DNA from: Mixophyes australis
Lineage: Eukaryota > Chordata > Amphibia > Anura > Limnodynastidae
NCBI GenBank assembly: GCA_036250195.1
Contig: JAVHZZ010000001.1
Span: 379,084,407 to 379,148,406 of the forward strand
Length of the DNA: 64,000 nt
Direction: 5' to 3'
In this document: one piece after another, positions 43,611-53,877 of the stretch
Position numbering within the stretch: the stretch's first letter is position 1
Layout: every line of letters starts with the position of its first letter
Made by a program: the position numbers and the translations under genes
The notes under the pieces: model-generated
What the model saw: the letters and a program-made list of their open reading frames with translations, nothing else
What the model was told of the DNA's origin: nothing
Database searches by the model: none

Positions 43611-44075
43611 AAACTGCAGATTGAAGAGTCCTTACTCCTGCTACCATGCTCCTATGACACGTTTAAACCATCAACATACCTTAATGAATAAAGACACAGA
43701 CAACTGTTAAATTTAACTAATTTCGTTGCGATTTATTAATTGGACTATAATTGGCTTAGATTTTTAAACCGGTGGTGGAGAAGGCAAGGATGATGAGGCG
43801 ACCCCGATTGAGTCAAACTTACCAAACAGTGTATGGCCCTGAGGCACTAAACACCTGTACCAGGACATCTCCTTTATGATTGGCCAGTGCTAAATCTGGC
43901 TTCAGTTCACCTGTCCCCCCTCTGGGCTCACAGTGCCCTGCCCGTACAGAGCAGGCCAAAGGGTTCTGTTTAAAGAACCAAGAGCCAAGGTGCTTCGAAG
44001 AGGGTAGTGCCCTTAGGCCAATCAGCGGTAGCACCGTGTGACCGGTTGCCGACTGACCAGATTTGCCTTCCTGCC
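43611..44075 (-). repeat. Split direct repeat B, outer copy
   Basis: It starts AAACTGCAGATTGAAGAGTC and aligns with 44329-44755. Compared with the inner copy it has about 44 extra bases (AGTGCCCTTAGGCC... to ...GTGTGACCGG, around 44006-44045); the inner copy probably lost them. Confidence 0.9.
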
Positions 44076-44141
44076 ACACTCTGTAAGCAAAAGGTTAATG
44101 ACCTATCATGACACCACAACATATAGGGCGGGTGCGGTGGG

Positions 44142-44330
44142 ATTTCTCCAGCCGGATAAGAAGGACTGAATGTGCCTGTGCCCGGCGTATACTTCCCTGG
44201 ACGACAACGCCCACTCCCCTCCCATTGGTTGGCTACTGGAGGGGAGTTACCTTCCCGGCTGCAGGTACCATTTGTTGTCTCTATCACTTTAGTTTAGGGA
44301 CGTTCCGCTTAGGGCTGCACTTGTCATAAA
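44142..44330 (-). repeat. Split direct repeat A, inner copy
   Basis: ATTTCTCCAGCCGGATAAG through GGGCTGCACTTGTCATAA, matching 53430-53617 with only a few changes (for example GAGGGGAG versus GAGCGGAG). It abuts the inner B repeat directly. Confidence 0.93.
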
Positions 44331-44755
44331 CTGCAGATTGAAGAGTCCTAACTCCTGCTACCATGCTGCTATGACACATTTAAACCATCAACATACCTTA
44401 ATGAATAAAGACACGGACAACTGTTAAATTTAACTAATTTTGTTGCGATTTATTAATTGGACTATAATTGGCTTAGATTTTTAAACCAGTGGTGGAGAAG
44501 GCAAGGATGATGAGGCGACCCCGATTGAGGCCAAACTTACCAAACAGTGTATGGCCCTGAGGCACTAAACACCTGTACTAGGACATCTCCTTTACGATTG
44601 GCCGGTGCTAAATCTGGCTTCAGTTCACCTGTCCCCCCTCTGGGCTCACAGTGCCCTGCCCGTACAGAGCAGGCCAAGGGGTTCTGTTTAAAGAACCAAG
44701 AGCCAAGGTGCTTCGAAGAGGGTTGCCGACTCACCAGATTTGCCTTCTTGCCAAA
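44329..44755 (-). repeat. Split direct repeat B, inner copy
   Basis: Nearly identical to the outer copy over about 395 bp, from AACTGCAGATTGAAGAGTCC to TTGCCTTCTTGCCA. Confidence 0.93.
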
Positions 44756-44779
44756 GCTGGAGGTCCATGGGACCTACAG

Positions 44780-45362
44780 CCCGCCACCGATTGCCCTACA
44801 TGCCTCCTTCATCCCTCTAAATAACTGCCTGATAAAGAAAAATAACCCGTCGTCCGAGAGGTGTACCCCGTCTGGCTGATATAGCTGGACCTGGTCGACT
44901 GCTATTTAGGCGTGTTTAATGCTAGCCCCGCCCAGGGACCGTACCACTCTACCTACATTTTTATTCAGCTTCTTGACGACCCGCTTCATAATCGCAGGAC
45001 TGATGGGGGATCTCCACGCTAACCTGGGTATGACTTCGGACCAGCAGAGATGTACTGAAGGCCCTTGAGCTCTAATTGTTTTCAAACTCTCCCTGATGGC
45101 TATAATCAATCAAGGGATTTACCTGACCCCACATCGTTGTCCCCCAGGTGCACTATCAATATATCCGGGGCGCTATCTTTAGAAATTTCCACGGACAGCA
45201 GGGGAATTAAGGCTTACCATTGCATACCTCATCTACCCAACCACCGTATACTAACTTGTTTGTGCCCCACCTTGATCCTATTTTTGGCCTCATTATGCCT
45301 GGCTGCCCAGTGAATGTACGAATGCCCGATGACCCATACCCGGATCTTCCCCCTCGCAGTAC
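44780..45362 (-). pseudogene. SGNH-hydrolase-like module of the Ngaro element, broken
   Basis: On the minus strand VWVIGHSYIHWA (45340-45303) matches block I with the nucleophile Ser in IGHS, VHLGDNDVG matches block III with the Asn, and DGVHLSDDG (44872-44846) matches block V with the catalytic Asp and His. Between them KTIRAQGP and the WSEVIPR strand fit the fold. Two stops lie near 45210-45230, a frameshift near 45110 and a stop after IKHA (about 44906). Extra SGNH-type domains are known in some vertebrate DIRS/Ngaro elements, where their role is unknown. Confidence 0.72.
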
Positions 45363-45837
45363 CTGTGGGTTAAGCAGAATAAAATAATATCAAGCCGTGT
45401 CTTATGCTAATAAGATGCCACCTGCCATAAAGGTAGATCAACTGATAACTGTCCACTACCGAACAAACGTAACAGGTGTTTGAGGAAAAACAAACCAAAC
45501 AAACAACAACAACAAAAAAAGGGGGGGGGGAGGGGGGGGTAAGTTGCCGGTAGCCCCAATGAAGGCGAAAACCCGAAAAACCCCGGCGGCACACCACTAA
45601 TCAGGCCTTAGTCCGGGGAGAAAGCTGGGAAAGATCCTTCATGCCCCCACACAATATGGCGGGTGGTTAATCCCAGCACTACCGACGCGGTGGGAATGGG
45701 AGATAGTTTGTAGGGGAGGGGGGTGAAGGGGTTTGGAGGAAAAACAAAGCCCGGATTGGGTACCGAAACACATGGCAGTATAAACACCTAGACCTTGTTT
45801 ACCATCCCTTGCCCACCTGTCAGCTGTATCATGAGAA
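45363..45837. other. Spacer between SGNH module and recombinase, with a purine/A-C tract
   Basis: The region holds CAAACAAACAACAACAAC followed by a G-rich run (45520-45540) and no motif that I recognise. Confidence 0.5.
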
Positions 45838-46749
45838 CTAGGGGCATATGTATCGCTTATAAGCATCAGACTTCCAATGCCCCAGAGCTTTAATCCTGTC
45901 TATGGAGGCCCCCGACTGAGCCGCCTCAGTCGCTGCCCCGATTCTGAATGAATGTGTGCCATACTGTGAAGGGTCTAGCCCGGACAGCTGCAAAGTTTTC
46001 TTAAGCAATGCATTGAATTGATATTTGGTCAAAGATGCCCCATCTAAGTGCACTAACCAAGGCATGCCCATGGGGGGACGTATTGTTGCAAAGCGATTAC
46101 ACCATGCCACTGGGCATATGTCTGTGTCCTCTGTTACCTTCATTAGCAACCAATGCCCCTTGCCCCTTTGGTCGGTTTTGGAACGCAGAATATTACATAC
46201 TACCTGCGAGGCACCCACTTTGACCGCCTTGCCGAGTAAAGCGTTGCCTATCCTGTGTTGCGACTGAGCTACCAGCTCGCTCACTCGAAAAGCGCCGAAG
46301 AAGGCCATAGTAAATGCTGTGCTAAATAGGACTGTCTCGTATTCACTGTCTGCTCCTTGCCTTAAAGCCTGTATGAGCTGTTTTAAAATGCCCACTGTTA
46401 CTGGCTGCCTGACATCTTCTTTCCTAGGTTGCAACCTACCCCATTCCTTGAGGGCTCTACTGATCAAGAAATGTTTTGTTATGTCCTCTCTCCCCAAGGT
46501 ACGGGCTGAAAAGGATATGCCTGCCAGCAGCAGGGAGACTGAGGCCTTTTAGGCACCTGCTAGGTATTTATCCCATATGAAGGCCATGATGTCATCTGTC
46601 CCTGGCTGGTCTGCCCTTCCTTTCGCTTTCAGGAAACTTCGCGATTGAAACCACGCCGCCCGGTACGCTCTCCTGTTGCGCGGGGCTAATGATGTCTCCG
46701 CTAGCTCTCTTATGCCGACCCGATGATCTGCCAAACATAAGGCGGACAA
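45838..46749 (-). pseudogene. Tyrosine recombinase of the Ngaro element, one nonsense codon
   Basis: The N-terminal core-binding part (46749-46549) reads SLAPRNRRAYRAAWF. After an in-frame TAA at 46549-46551 the same frame continues open from about 46548 to 45838. Catalytic residues are all visible: Arg in FFGAFRVSEL, the HxxR box in THSFRIGAAT, His/Trp in LGHWKSDAY and the Tyr in YKRYI at the very end. In the family this enzyme inserts the circular DNA by site-specific recombination. The frame overlaps the end of the RNase H frame, as is usual for overlapping DIRS genes. Confidence 0.9.
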
Positions 46750-48330
46750 ATCGTACCTTCTGAATGAGCCTGTGGGGCCAGCTCTCGGAAGCGTTGCCCT
46801 TGCTGGCGTGACAGGGCGTCTGCTAGTCTATTGTCAACCCCTGGCACGTGCAGCGCCCTAAGTGAGATGTTGTGCTCCAAGCATCTCAGAACCATGTGCC
46901 TCAGGAGATTGATGGCTTGAGGTGATGATGCGCTCTGTCTATTTATACATTCCACTACCCCCAAGTTGTCGCACCAGCACACTATGCCCCTTCCTCTCAG
47001 CTCCGAGGCCCACAATTCGATGGCAACCACTATGGGGAAAAGTTCCAATACCATGAGGTTTTTGGTCAGGCCACTCGTGGTCCATAACTCGGGCCAAGGG
47101 GCTGCGCACCAAGCCCCTTGAAAGTACCGGAGGCATCGGTATGAAGGTCTAGTGCGGCGGAAGCTACTTCCGTGGAAGGCCAGATGCGCACCCCGTTGAA
47201 TGTGTTGAGGAATTCTGACCAGATTGCCAAGTCTCCCCTTATGTCCTTGGACAGATTTAATCTGCTATGGGGGCTTTTTAGACCTGCCGTTGCTAATTGG
47301 AGCTTCTTGCAAAAAACCCTGCCCATTGGTATGACCCTGCACGCGAAGTTGAATGAACCCAAGAGAGATTGCGCTTGCCTCAATGTAATATTACGGGCCG
47401 CTAGAGCTGAATCTATGTATCCCTGCAACTTCACCACTTTGTCTTTGGGCAGGCGGCAACACTTATCTATCGTGTCGATCTTGATCCCCAGGAAGGAAAG
47501 GCAATGGGAGGGACCCTCGGTTTTGTCGTGCGCTACCGGACGCCTAGGACCCTAAATAGCGCTTGTGCTGCGCTGAGTATATCTGCACAGACCGTTAAGT
47601 TAGCTGGGCCTATGAATAGGAAGTCATCTAAGTAGTGTGCGATGCTGCTATGACTCGTCCCCGCCTGAATACACCAGTGTAAGAACGAGCTAAATTTTTC
47701 AAAGAAGGCACAGGACACCGAGCAGCCCATGGGGAGACATCTATCAATGTAATACCCATCTTGAAGTTTAAACCCCATGAACTTGAATGACTGAGGGTGC
47801 AGTGGCAGTAGCCGGAATGCCGCCTCAATGTCCAATTTCGCCATTAGAGCCCCCTGGCCAAATGATTTCACTATGTCTAGTGCTAACTCGATGGACTGGT
47901 ATGCTATTGAACTATCGGCATCGTCTATGGCGTCATTAACTGATCCTAACGGGGGGTGAGACAGGTGTTGTATCAGTCTGAATTTCCCTTCAGTTTTTTT
48001 GGGAACTACTCATACTGGAGATATCACTAGGCCTTCTATTGGGGGAGCTGGAAAAGGACCTACCATCCTGCCTAACTGTACTTCTTTTTTTACTTTTTCG
48101 CTTATTATATGGGGCAGGGCATAGGCTGACTTTAAGTTTTTCACTGCTTTGGCTTTTACTTCTTTCTTTACCGGGAGTTTAAATCCAAATTTGAAACCGT
48201 TACGTAAAAATGATACTAGCGTTGTGTTTGAAGATAGCCGGAACCAATGCTCCAGCTCCTTCAGATTTATGGGGGAACAGGCTTTATTAATTAGCGGCGT
48301 TGGGGGGGCCTCGACCTTTGCTATCCTTTG
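46710..48330 (-). pseudogene. Ngaro reverse transcriptase and RNase H, broken
   Basis: RT begins near 48330 with LEHWFRLSSNT; motif A is MAKLDIEAAFRLLPLHP, motif B MGCSVSCAFFEKF and motif C YLDDFLFIG with both aspartates. RNase H reads LHTDASG, VLELFPIVVAIELW, CWCDNLGVV and DNRLADALSR (D, E, D, D). Defects are one in-frame TGA at 48010-48012 (flanking frame is otherwise open), a one-base frameshift near 47545 before SFLGIKI, and one near 47125 just after TDASGTF. All blocks are otherwise well kept, which suggests fairly recent death. Confidence 0.92.
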
Positions 48331-49130
48331 TGGTGGGACGGGGCAATCCTTCGCTGAGTGGGGACCTCTGCATCGCCCGCAAATGTGCCTGTACTTGCAC
48401 GCGGCTCCACGGGTGCACGACCCGAGATTGAATGCAAAGCACCTATTGCGCTCTCCTTGGTATGTGCCTTTCCTCCCTTGCTGAGCCCTAGCGACAGGTA
48501 CCGCTTCGGGTGTGTTCGTACTGGGGCGTATCATGTCTAACCAGACTTCTACATCTTTACAGCCAAATGGAATTATGTGTTGGCCTGATAGCCTTTTTCT
48601 AAAGCCCTCGTCATATTTGCGCCAATGAGACATCCCGTCTGTCAGGAATATGTCTGCGATCAAATGCACATACTGCCACACATCTGTCACTGCTTCTGGT
48701 CGCGTCTCCATGTATATTGCTGCGAAGGAGCAGAATGCTGACACCCATCGGGGGAAGGTCTTGTGAGCTTCCTCCCCTATCCCCCCTCTCCAGTTGGCCG
48801 TCTCTACGTCCTTCCTAGCCTCCTCTGTCAGCTCAAACATATCCACATAGAACCCATTCTTTATTCTATCTTTTATGCACGGACGGATCCCCATCATTAG
48901 TGACGTGTAAGAGCATTTAACCATGTCCGGGCTGCGCCCTACCGGCCTACTTGGTATGCAACTGTCTTTACCCTGCGTGCTGCCCCCCACAAAGTGTGCA
49001 TGTAGAATCTTCATTAGCTTGTGAGGTCCCTGCTCTTCGTCTGACCCTTCATCACTGGTGCCTAATGGTGGACTATGTGTCTGTGCATGATCTATCTCCA
49101 TATTATCCTGCTCACCTGATGCTCTCGCTA
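48331..49130 (-). pseudogene. Ngaro Gag, C-terminal part with zinc fingers
   Basis: The open stretch from 49101 includes a capsid-like core (FVDMFELTEEARK-type region with KTFPRWVSAFCSFAAIY) and then CFAFNLGSCTRGAACKYRH, a CCCH-like finger, joined to CGRCRGPHSAKDC, a second finger. It runs on in the same frame into RT, so Gag and Pol are probably fused or separated by processing. The N-terminal part lies beyond the inserted LTR at 51053 and up. Confidence 0.82.
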
Positions 49131-49349
49131 CTCCCTGTCACGGGCACTAGGAGTCTTTACCCAGGGATCACCAGGTGATGGGCTTACCAGAGCAGTATAG
49201 ATGGTAATATGGTACTCTGGTAGCGGGGTGATCACGGAACAGGAGACAGCAGATGATAGGGATGCTCGTGAAAGTCTATGACTAGCAGCACTGGTAATAT
49301 ATATGTAGAAGTACACGAGGAACTGAATGGACAAAGGAAACGTGAGGGT

Positions 49350-49615
49350 AGTCAGTGGTCTGCGGTAGCAAGTTGTACCACTGCTATAGTGAGGAGGAAT
49401 GTCCAACAGCAACGAGGAGGTGATGAGAGTCAGCGGACTGCGTTTAGCAAGTTGTACCGCTGTCTAGGTGAAGGAATGGAATCCAGGTGGAGGTATCCGG
49501 GGAGTCAGTGGTCTGCGTTAGCAAGTTGTACCACTGCTATGTGAGAGGACACTGGAACAGGTGACACAGGAAACAGGGATCAGTGGTCTGCCTCTAGCAA
49601 GTTGTACCACTGAAT
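49350..49615. repeat. Minisatellite in solo LTR, about 75-bp unit, 4 copies
   Basis: GTCAGTGGTCTGCG followed by TAGCAAGTTGTACCACTG recurs near 49353, 49430, 49505 and 49580. Confidence 0.85.
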
Positions 49616-50261
49616 ATATATGTGAGGAGGAGCACGGGGAGAGACTGCAGTACAGAGGATACACGGGCACCTTGAACTTGATCCACGATGACATGCACAA
49701 TATAGTAATGACTGAACAGCACTGCAATAATACAAAGTCACAGAAACTATCCGGGCAAAAGATAATACAGTCAATGATGGCAATAGTCTCAGCAGATAGT
49801 AAGCTCCAGAGGAGAATAACTCAGTCCAGCAAGATATGCAATACACCAGCAGAGTCAATGAGAAGTATGCATACCGTGGTTCAGGAGCAGGCTGTCAGAC
49901 AGGAGTGCAGAGATACCTGAACGGCTGGAGGCCGGCAGGATGCGAAGTCCCTGGAGGGTGAAGCGGTAATCAAGTAGGTGCAGCGCACAGGTAGGTAGAC
50001 CAGCAGGGATAACAACAAATACTCAGGAAGCAGTAGTATGTAGAACTGGACTCCTGGAGGACCCTGAAGAGTAGCGATGGTCTAGACGAGATGAAAGCAG
50101 CGAGGCGTAGATCCGATGCAGACTGGCGAGTAGACACCGGCCGGAACACTGAGAAGCACGGAGAGCGGATCAGCTGCTGCAGACACAAGTAGAACTGAGG
50201 AGTAGCAGCCAGCAGGACTCTGCAGGTACACGGAGGTAGCGGGTAGAAATCAGCAGGTGCA

Positions 50262-50810
50262 GTCACGATGAAACACGGGAGAGTAGAGCTGAGCTGGAAC
50301 TGTTGAGCACGGAGAGCAGCGGATAGGAATCAGCTGGTGCAGTCTCGAGGAAACACAGGAGAGTTGAGGTGAGCTGAAGACTGTAGTGCACGGAGGCAGC
50401 GGATAGGAATCAGCTAAACAGTCACGATCAAACACAGGAGAGTGGAAGTGAGCTGAAGACTAGTGCACGGAGGCAGCGGATAGGAATCAGCTAACAGTCA
50501 CGATGAAACACAGGAGAGTTGAAGTGAGCTGAAGACTGTAGTGCACGGAGGCAGCGGATAGGAATCAGCTAAACAGTCACGATGGAACACAGGAGAGTTG
50601 AAGTGAGCTGAAGACTGTAGTGCACGGAGGCAGCGGATAGGAATCAGCTAAACAGTCACGATGGAACACAGGAGAGTTGAAGTGAGCTGAAGACTGTAGT
50701 GCACGGAGGCAGCGGATAGGAATCAGCTAAACAGTCACAATGGAACACAGGAGAGTTGAAGTGGTCTGGAAACCACAGGAGAGTTGAAGTGGTCTGGAAA
50801 CCACAGGAAT
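50262..50810. repeat. Minisatellite in solo LTR, about 80-bp unit, 6 copies
   Basis: Units contain GAGCTGAAGACTGTAGTGCA, CGGAGGCAGCGGATAGGAAT and CAGCTAAACAGTCACGATG. The last units are truncated into two short ACAGGAGAGTTGAAGTGGTC repeats. Confidence 0.9.
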
Positions 50811-51575
50811 CAGCAGCGCTGAATACACGAGGAAACACCTTCAGAGGCTCATGGGGAATGAGACTCCAAGATCAGGCCACGAGGTATGGAACTCAGGTGC
50901 TTTAAATAGGGAGTGTTGCCTGATCAGCCAATTAACTAAAGGGACAGGTACTGAAGGTTTGAAAGGGCTGCGCATGCGCAGACCCTCAGGATGGTGGACG
51001 GCCACGGTTCCTAAATACACGGGAAGAAGCACTCACAGTCTGGTGAGTGACACTCCCTCCGCTGGCGTCCGGCCTCCTTCAGCGTTGTTGTCGTCGGCCC
51101 TTTGCATCCGAATGGAATGTACTGGTGCTCGATTGGCCATGCTTGGTGGTTCATCCAGTTTTGCGACCTCCCCCGATGTCTCGGCCGTGGCTGCCTGCGT
51201 TACTGACAGAATGACAGGGTTAGTCCGGCTTGCGACGTCCGACATGTTGGGGGGTTGCGCAGCGCATTGCTGGGACTCTACTACCACTATTTGGGATGTG
51301 TTATGCTCTAGTGATGGTCCCCCCACTGGTGCTGTGTGGGGTAGGGGTGGGTGTTGGGAGGGGGCCAGGGGGGGGGGGTGGGCGCAAGCGCAACAAGCTG
51401 GGCATGTGGCTGGCGCTATGTTGTCCATGGGGAAGGAGTCCACGTAACAGTCCTGCGTATTCGGCTCCCCGCTGTGGTGGCCGTATTCAAAAATAGCTGG
51501 CGGGAAAGGTCATTCGTTCACTTGGCCTGATTGCTGCCCAGGCACGGGGGCCCTCTGGGGGAGGGCAGGAATGTT

Positions 51576-51839
51576 AGTGTTGGGAGGGGGGGAAGGGCCT
51601 CCTCCATTCCCTTGCTTTATAGGAGGGGGTGGTCTGCTTTGAGCTCTGCTTAAACCCGGAGAGGTAAGGCCTGAGGGGGCTGCGCTAAATAGCGGGTGGC
51701 TGCCAAACAGCCGTGCTGGGCCATCCTCACCTTGCCCTAGTGGCATGATAATATAGCCTGCGCCAGGGGCTGGGAGGGGGGAAGGGGGGGCTGATGTCCT
51801 GTTGCTATTCAGGAGCCTGGGGCTCTGCAGGTATGGGGT
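51576..51839. repeat. 264-bp direct duplication, left copy
   Basis: Starts TAGTGTTGGGAGGGGGGGAA and ends CTGCAGGTATGGGG. By eye it is identical to 52188-52451. The SINE lies exactly between the two copies. Confidence 0.92.
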
Positions 51840-52187
51840 ATGGGCAGCACGGTGGCTAAGTGGTTAGCACTTCTGTCTCACAGCGCTGGGGTCATGAGTT
51901 CAATTCCCGACCATGGCCTTATCTGTGTGGAGTTTGTATGTTCTCCCCGTGTTTGCGTGGGTTTCCTCCGGGTGCTCCGGTTTCCTCCCACACTCCAAAA
52001 ACATACTGGTAGGTTAATTGGCTGCTATCAAAATAGACCCTAGTCTCTCTCTCTCTGTCTGTCTGTGTGTATGTTAGGGAATTTAGATTGTAAGCTCCAA
52101 TGGGGCAGGGAATAATGTGAATGAGTTCTCTGTACAGCGCTGCGGAATCAGTGGCGCTATATAAATAAATGGTGATGATGATGATGA
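51840..52187 (+). mobile_element. V-SINE copy 3, inserted in the Ngaro gag
   Basis: Head GGGCAGCACGGTGGCTAAGTGG with A box, B box GAGTTCAATTCC, V-core and GATGATGATGATGAT tail. It is close to the apparent family consensus and the youngest looking of the three copies. Instead of a short duplication it is flanked by the 264-bp repeats. Confidence 0.94.
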
Positions 52188-52451
52188 TAGTGTTGGGAGG
52201 GGGGGAAGGGCCTCCTCCATTCCCTTGCTTTATAGGAGGGGGTGGTCTGCTTTGAGCTCTGCTTAAACCCGGAGAGGTAAGGCCTGAGGGGGCTGCGCTA
52301 AATAGCGGGTGGCTGCCAAACAGCCGTGCTGGGCCATCCTCACCTTGCCCTAGTGGCATGATAATATAGCCTGCGCCAGGGGCTGGGAGGGGGGAAGGGG
52401 GGGCTGATGTCCTGTTGCTATTCAGGAGCCTGGGGCTCTGCAGGTATGGGG
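52188..52451. repeat. 264-bp direct duplication, right copy
   Basis: Same start and end as the left copy; continues into unique Ngaro sequence GCTGGAAGGCCTGCCC. Confidence 0.92.
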
Positions 52452-53429
52452 GCTGGAAGGCCTGCCCATAATCAAAGGGGCTGGACTCTAGCCTAAACCA
52501 GCTATTATTAAACATTGGTGGTTCAGTGAACCAATTATTATGCCCCCTCATTGGTGGTTCAGTGCTCCATATGCCCGGGTCGCTGGGCGCAGGCTGGGGG
52601 TTGGAGGGAAAAATTCTCCCTCTCCCCCTTCCACTGGTCCCCCTCCTGAATACCCCGGAAGTGGTTGTGCGCCGACCGGAAGTGGTCACACGCCGACCGG
52701 ACGTCGACGGGGGTGGGGCCGCGGCAGCACTCCCTACAGCAGGTAAGCTGTTAGGGGGATTTCTATGACGCAGGGCCTCCGCTGGAGGGTCTGAGAAATG
52801 GGAGGGGGGGTTTGCTATCCTACGGGGGCGCGGCATGTCTATTCCAACGGGTGGAGGGAAGATGGAAAAAATGGCAAAAAACGGCAAAAACTGAGAAATG
52901 CCTACCAAACGGGGCAGCAAAGCAAGGCACAACAGGGATATGGGCCACACTAGCCACAGCAGGAAAGCTAATACCCGGGATAACCCAGGACACAGCCCCA
53001 GATGTTCAATTACTGTAAGTAAATGCAGGCTACTATGGAGCGGGAGGGGGAGGGAAAAAGGGGGTGCAATGGGGAAGCAGATACAGCTAACAGAGACAGA
53101 CCCTACAAAACCCTCTAATTATTGCAATAGCTAAATACACCTAGACAATGCCATCAAATACAGTATACTTATAACATGTAATGCACCAAAACCACAGGAA
53201 GAGAGGGGGGGGGGAGAAATCATGAGAGGGACAAAGGGGCTAGCAGGCTGAAAGCATGTAACGAAGGGGGATAGGGAAAAATGAGGTAAATTCGAAGAAA
53301 CTAAGGAGACGGAAGAAATTAATAGCTGATTGTATAGGACTACCAAGGGAAAAATGCAGAGTAAAGACAAAATTCAGTATATAAACGATACTGTGATGCT
53401 ACTCAGCCTGTTCAGTGATGTTGTCCTGT

Positions 53430-53617
53430 ATTTCTCCAGCCGGATAAGAAGGACTGAATGTGCCTGTGCCCGGCGTATACTTCCCTGGACGACAACGCCC
53501 ACTCCCCTCCCATTGGTTGGCTACTGGAGCGGAGTTACCTTCCCGGCTGCAGGTACCATTTGTTGTCCCTATCACCTTAGTTTATGGACGTTCCGCTTAG
53601 GGCTGCACTTGTCATAA
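53430..53617 (-). repeat. Split direct repeat A, outer (5') copy
   Basis: Aligns with 44142-44330 and forms the 5' end of the Ngaro element on the minus strand; ends GTCATAA next to a LINE tail. Confidence 0.93.
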
Positions 53618-53877
53618 CATACTAACATAGTTGATGAGGTTGAAAGGAGACACCAGTCGATCAAGTTCAACCTATTTTGGATCTCCTGCGATCCTGCACT
53701 TATATTTGAAGTTGATCCAGAGTAAGCAACCGCCAATCTGTTTCAATTGTGAAAATCCCCCCAGACCCAATATTTCAGTCCTATTTTACCCTATATTCAC
53801 TACTATCCTTCATTTTAATTAACGGTTGTATCCCTGGATACACTTGCTAACCTTAGGGGGTGACCACGTGTCCTGTG
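53618..53877 (-). mobile_element. CR1/L2-type LINE 3' end, second copy
   Basis: On the minus strand it matches the 3' end of the LINE at 24330-26063, including TAACCGTT-region words, TTGCTTACTCTGGATCAACT and GGTTGAACTTGATCGACTGG, ending in the ACTATGTTAGTATGTT tail. Compared with the first copy it lacks about 145 bases between CCCTAAGGTTAG and AAGTGTATCCAG. Confidence 0.88.

Larger units (their letters stand above)
49136..51052 (-). mobile_element. Solo LTR (Gypsy-like, 1917 bp) inserted in the Ngaro gag
   Basis: Termini TGTCA (49136) and TGACA (ending 51052) are flanked by CTCCC on both sides (49131-49135 and 51053-51057), a perfect 5-bp duplication. On the minus strand GCGCATGCGC is followed by a CTATTTAAAG box, as in the Gypsy LTR at 8280. 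No coding region lies inside, so it is a solo LTR left by recombination between two LTRs. It carries two minisatellites. Confidence 0.85.
51053..52845 (-). pseudogene. Ngaro Gag, N-terminal part, interrupted by SINE and duplication
   Basis: A frame from about 52845 (MPRPRRIANPP) down to 52191 is Pro-, Ser-, Gly- and Arg-rich, with a GRGRGR stretch, as typical for the disordered start of these Gag proteins. The SINE at 51840-52187 breaks it, and a second copy of the last 264 bases (51576-51839) follows. Further downstream, a frame at 51447-51060 (Cys/Pro-rich start, then acidic) leads to the point of LTR insertion. Confidence 0.7.
43611..53617 (-). mobile_element. Ngaro-type (DIRS-order) tyrosine-recombinase retrotransposon with split direct repeats
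   Basis: On the minus strand the order is A (53617-53430), gag, RT/RNase H, tyrosine recombinase, SGNH-like module, B (44755-44329), A (44330-44142), B (44075-43611). The A-ORFs-B-A-B layout defines Ngaro-type elements, which lack LTR and integrase, copy through a circular intermediate and insert by a tyrosine recombinase without target duplication. A solo LTR (49136-51052) and a SINE (51840-52187) interrupt it. Stops and frameshifts throughout the genes show that it is dead. Confidence 0.9.

Noticed and set aside
49278..49920. Plus-strand frames in the solo LTR
   Set aside because: They follow minisatellite units and have no domain.
51033..51443. Independent Pro/Cys-rich gene
   Set aside because: Position and strand fit the middle of the Ngaro gag interrupted by the solo LTR.
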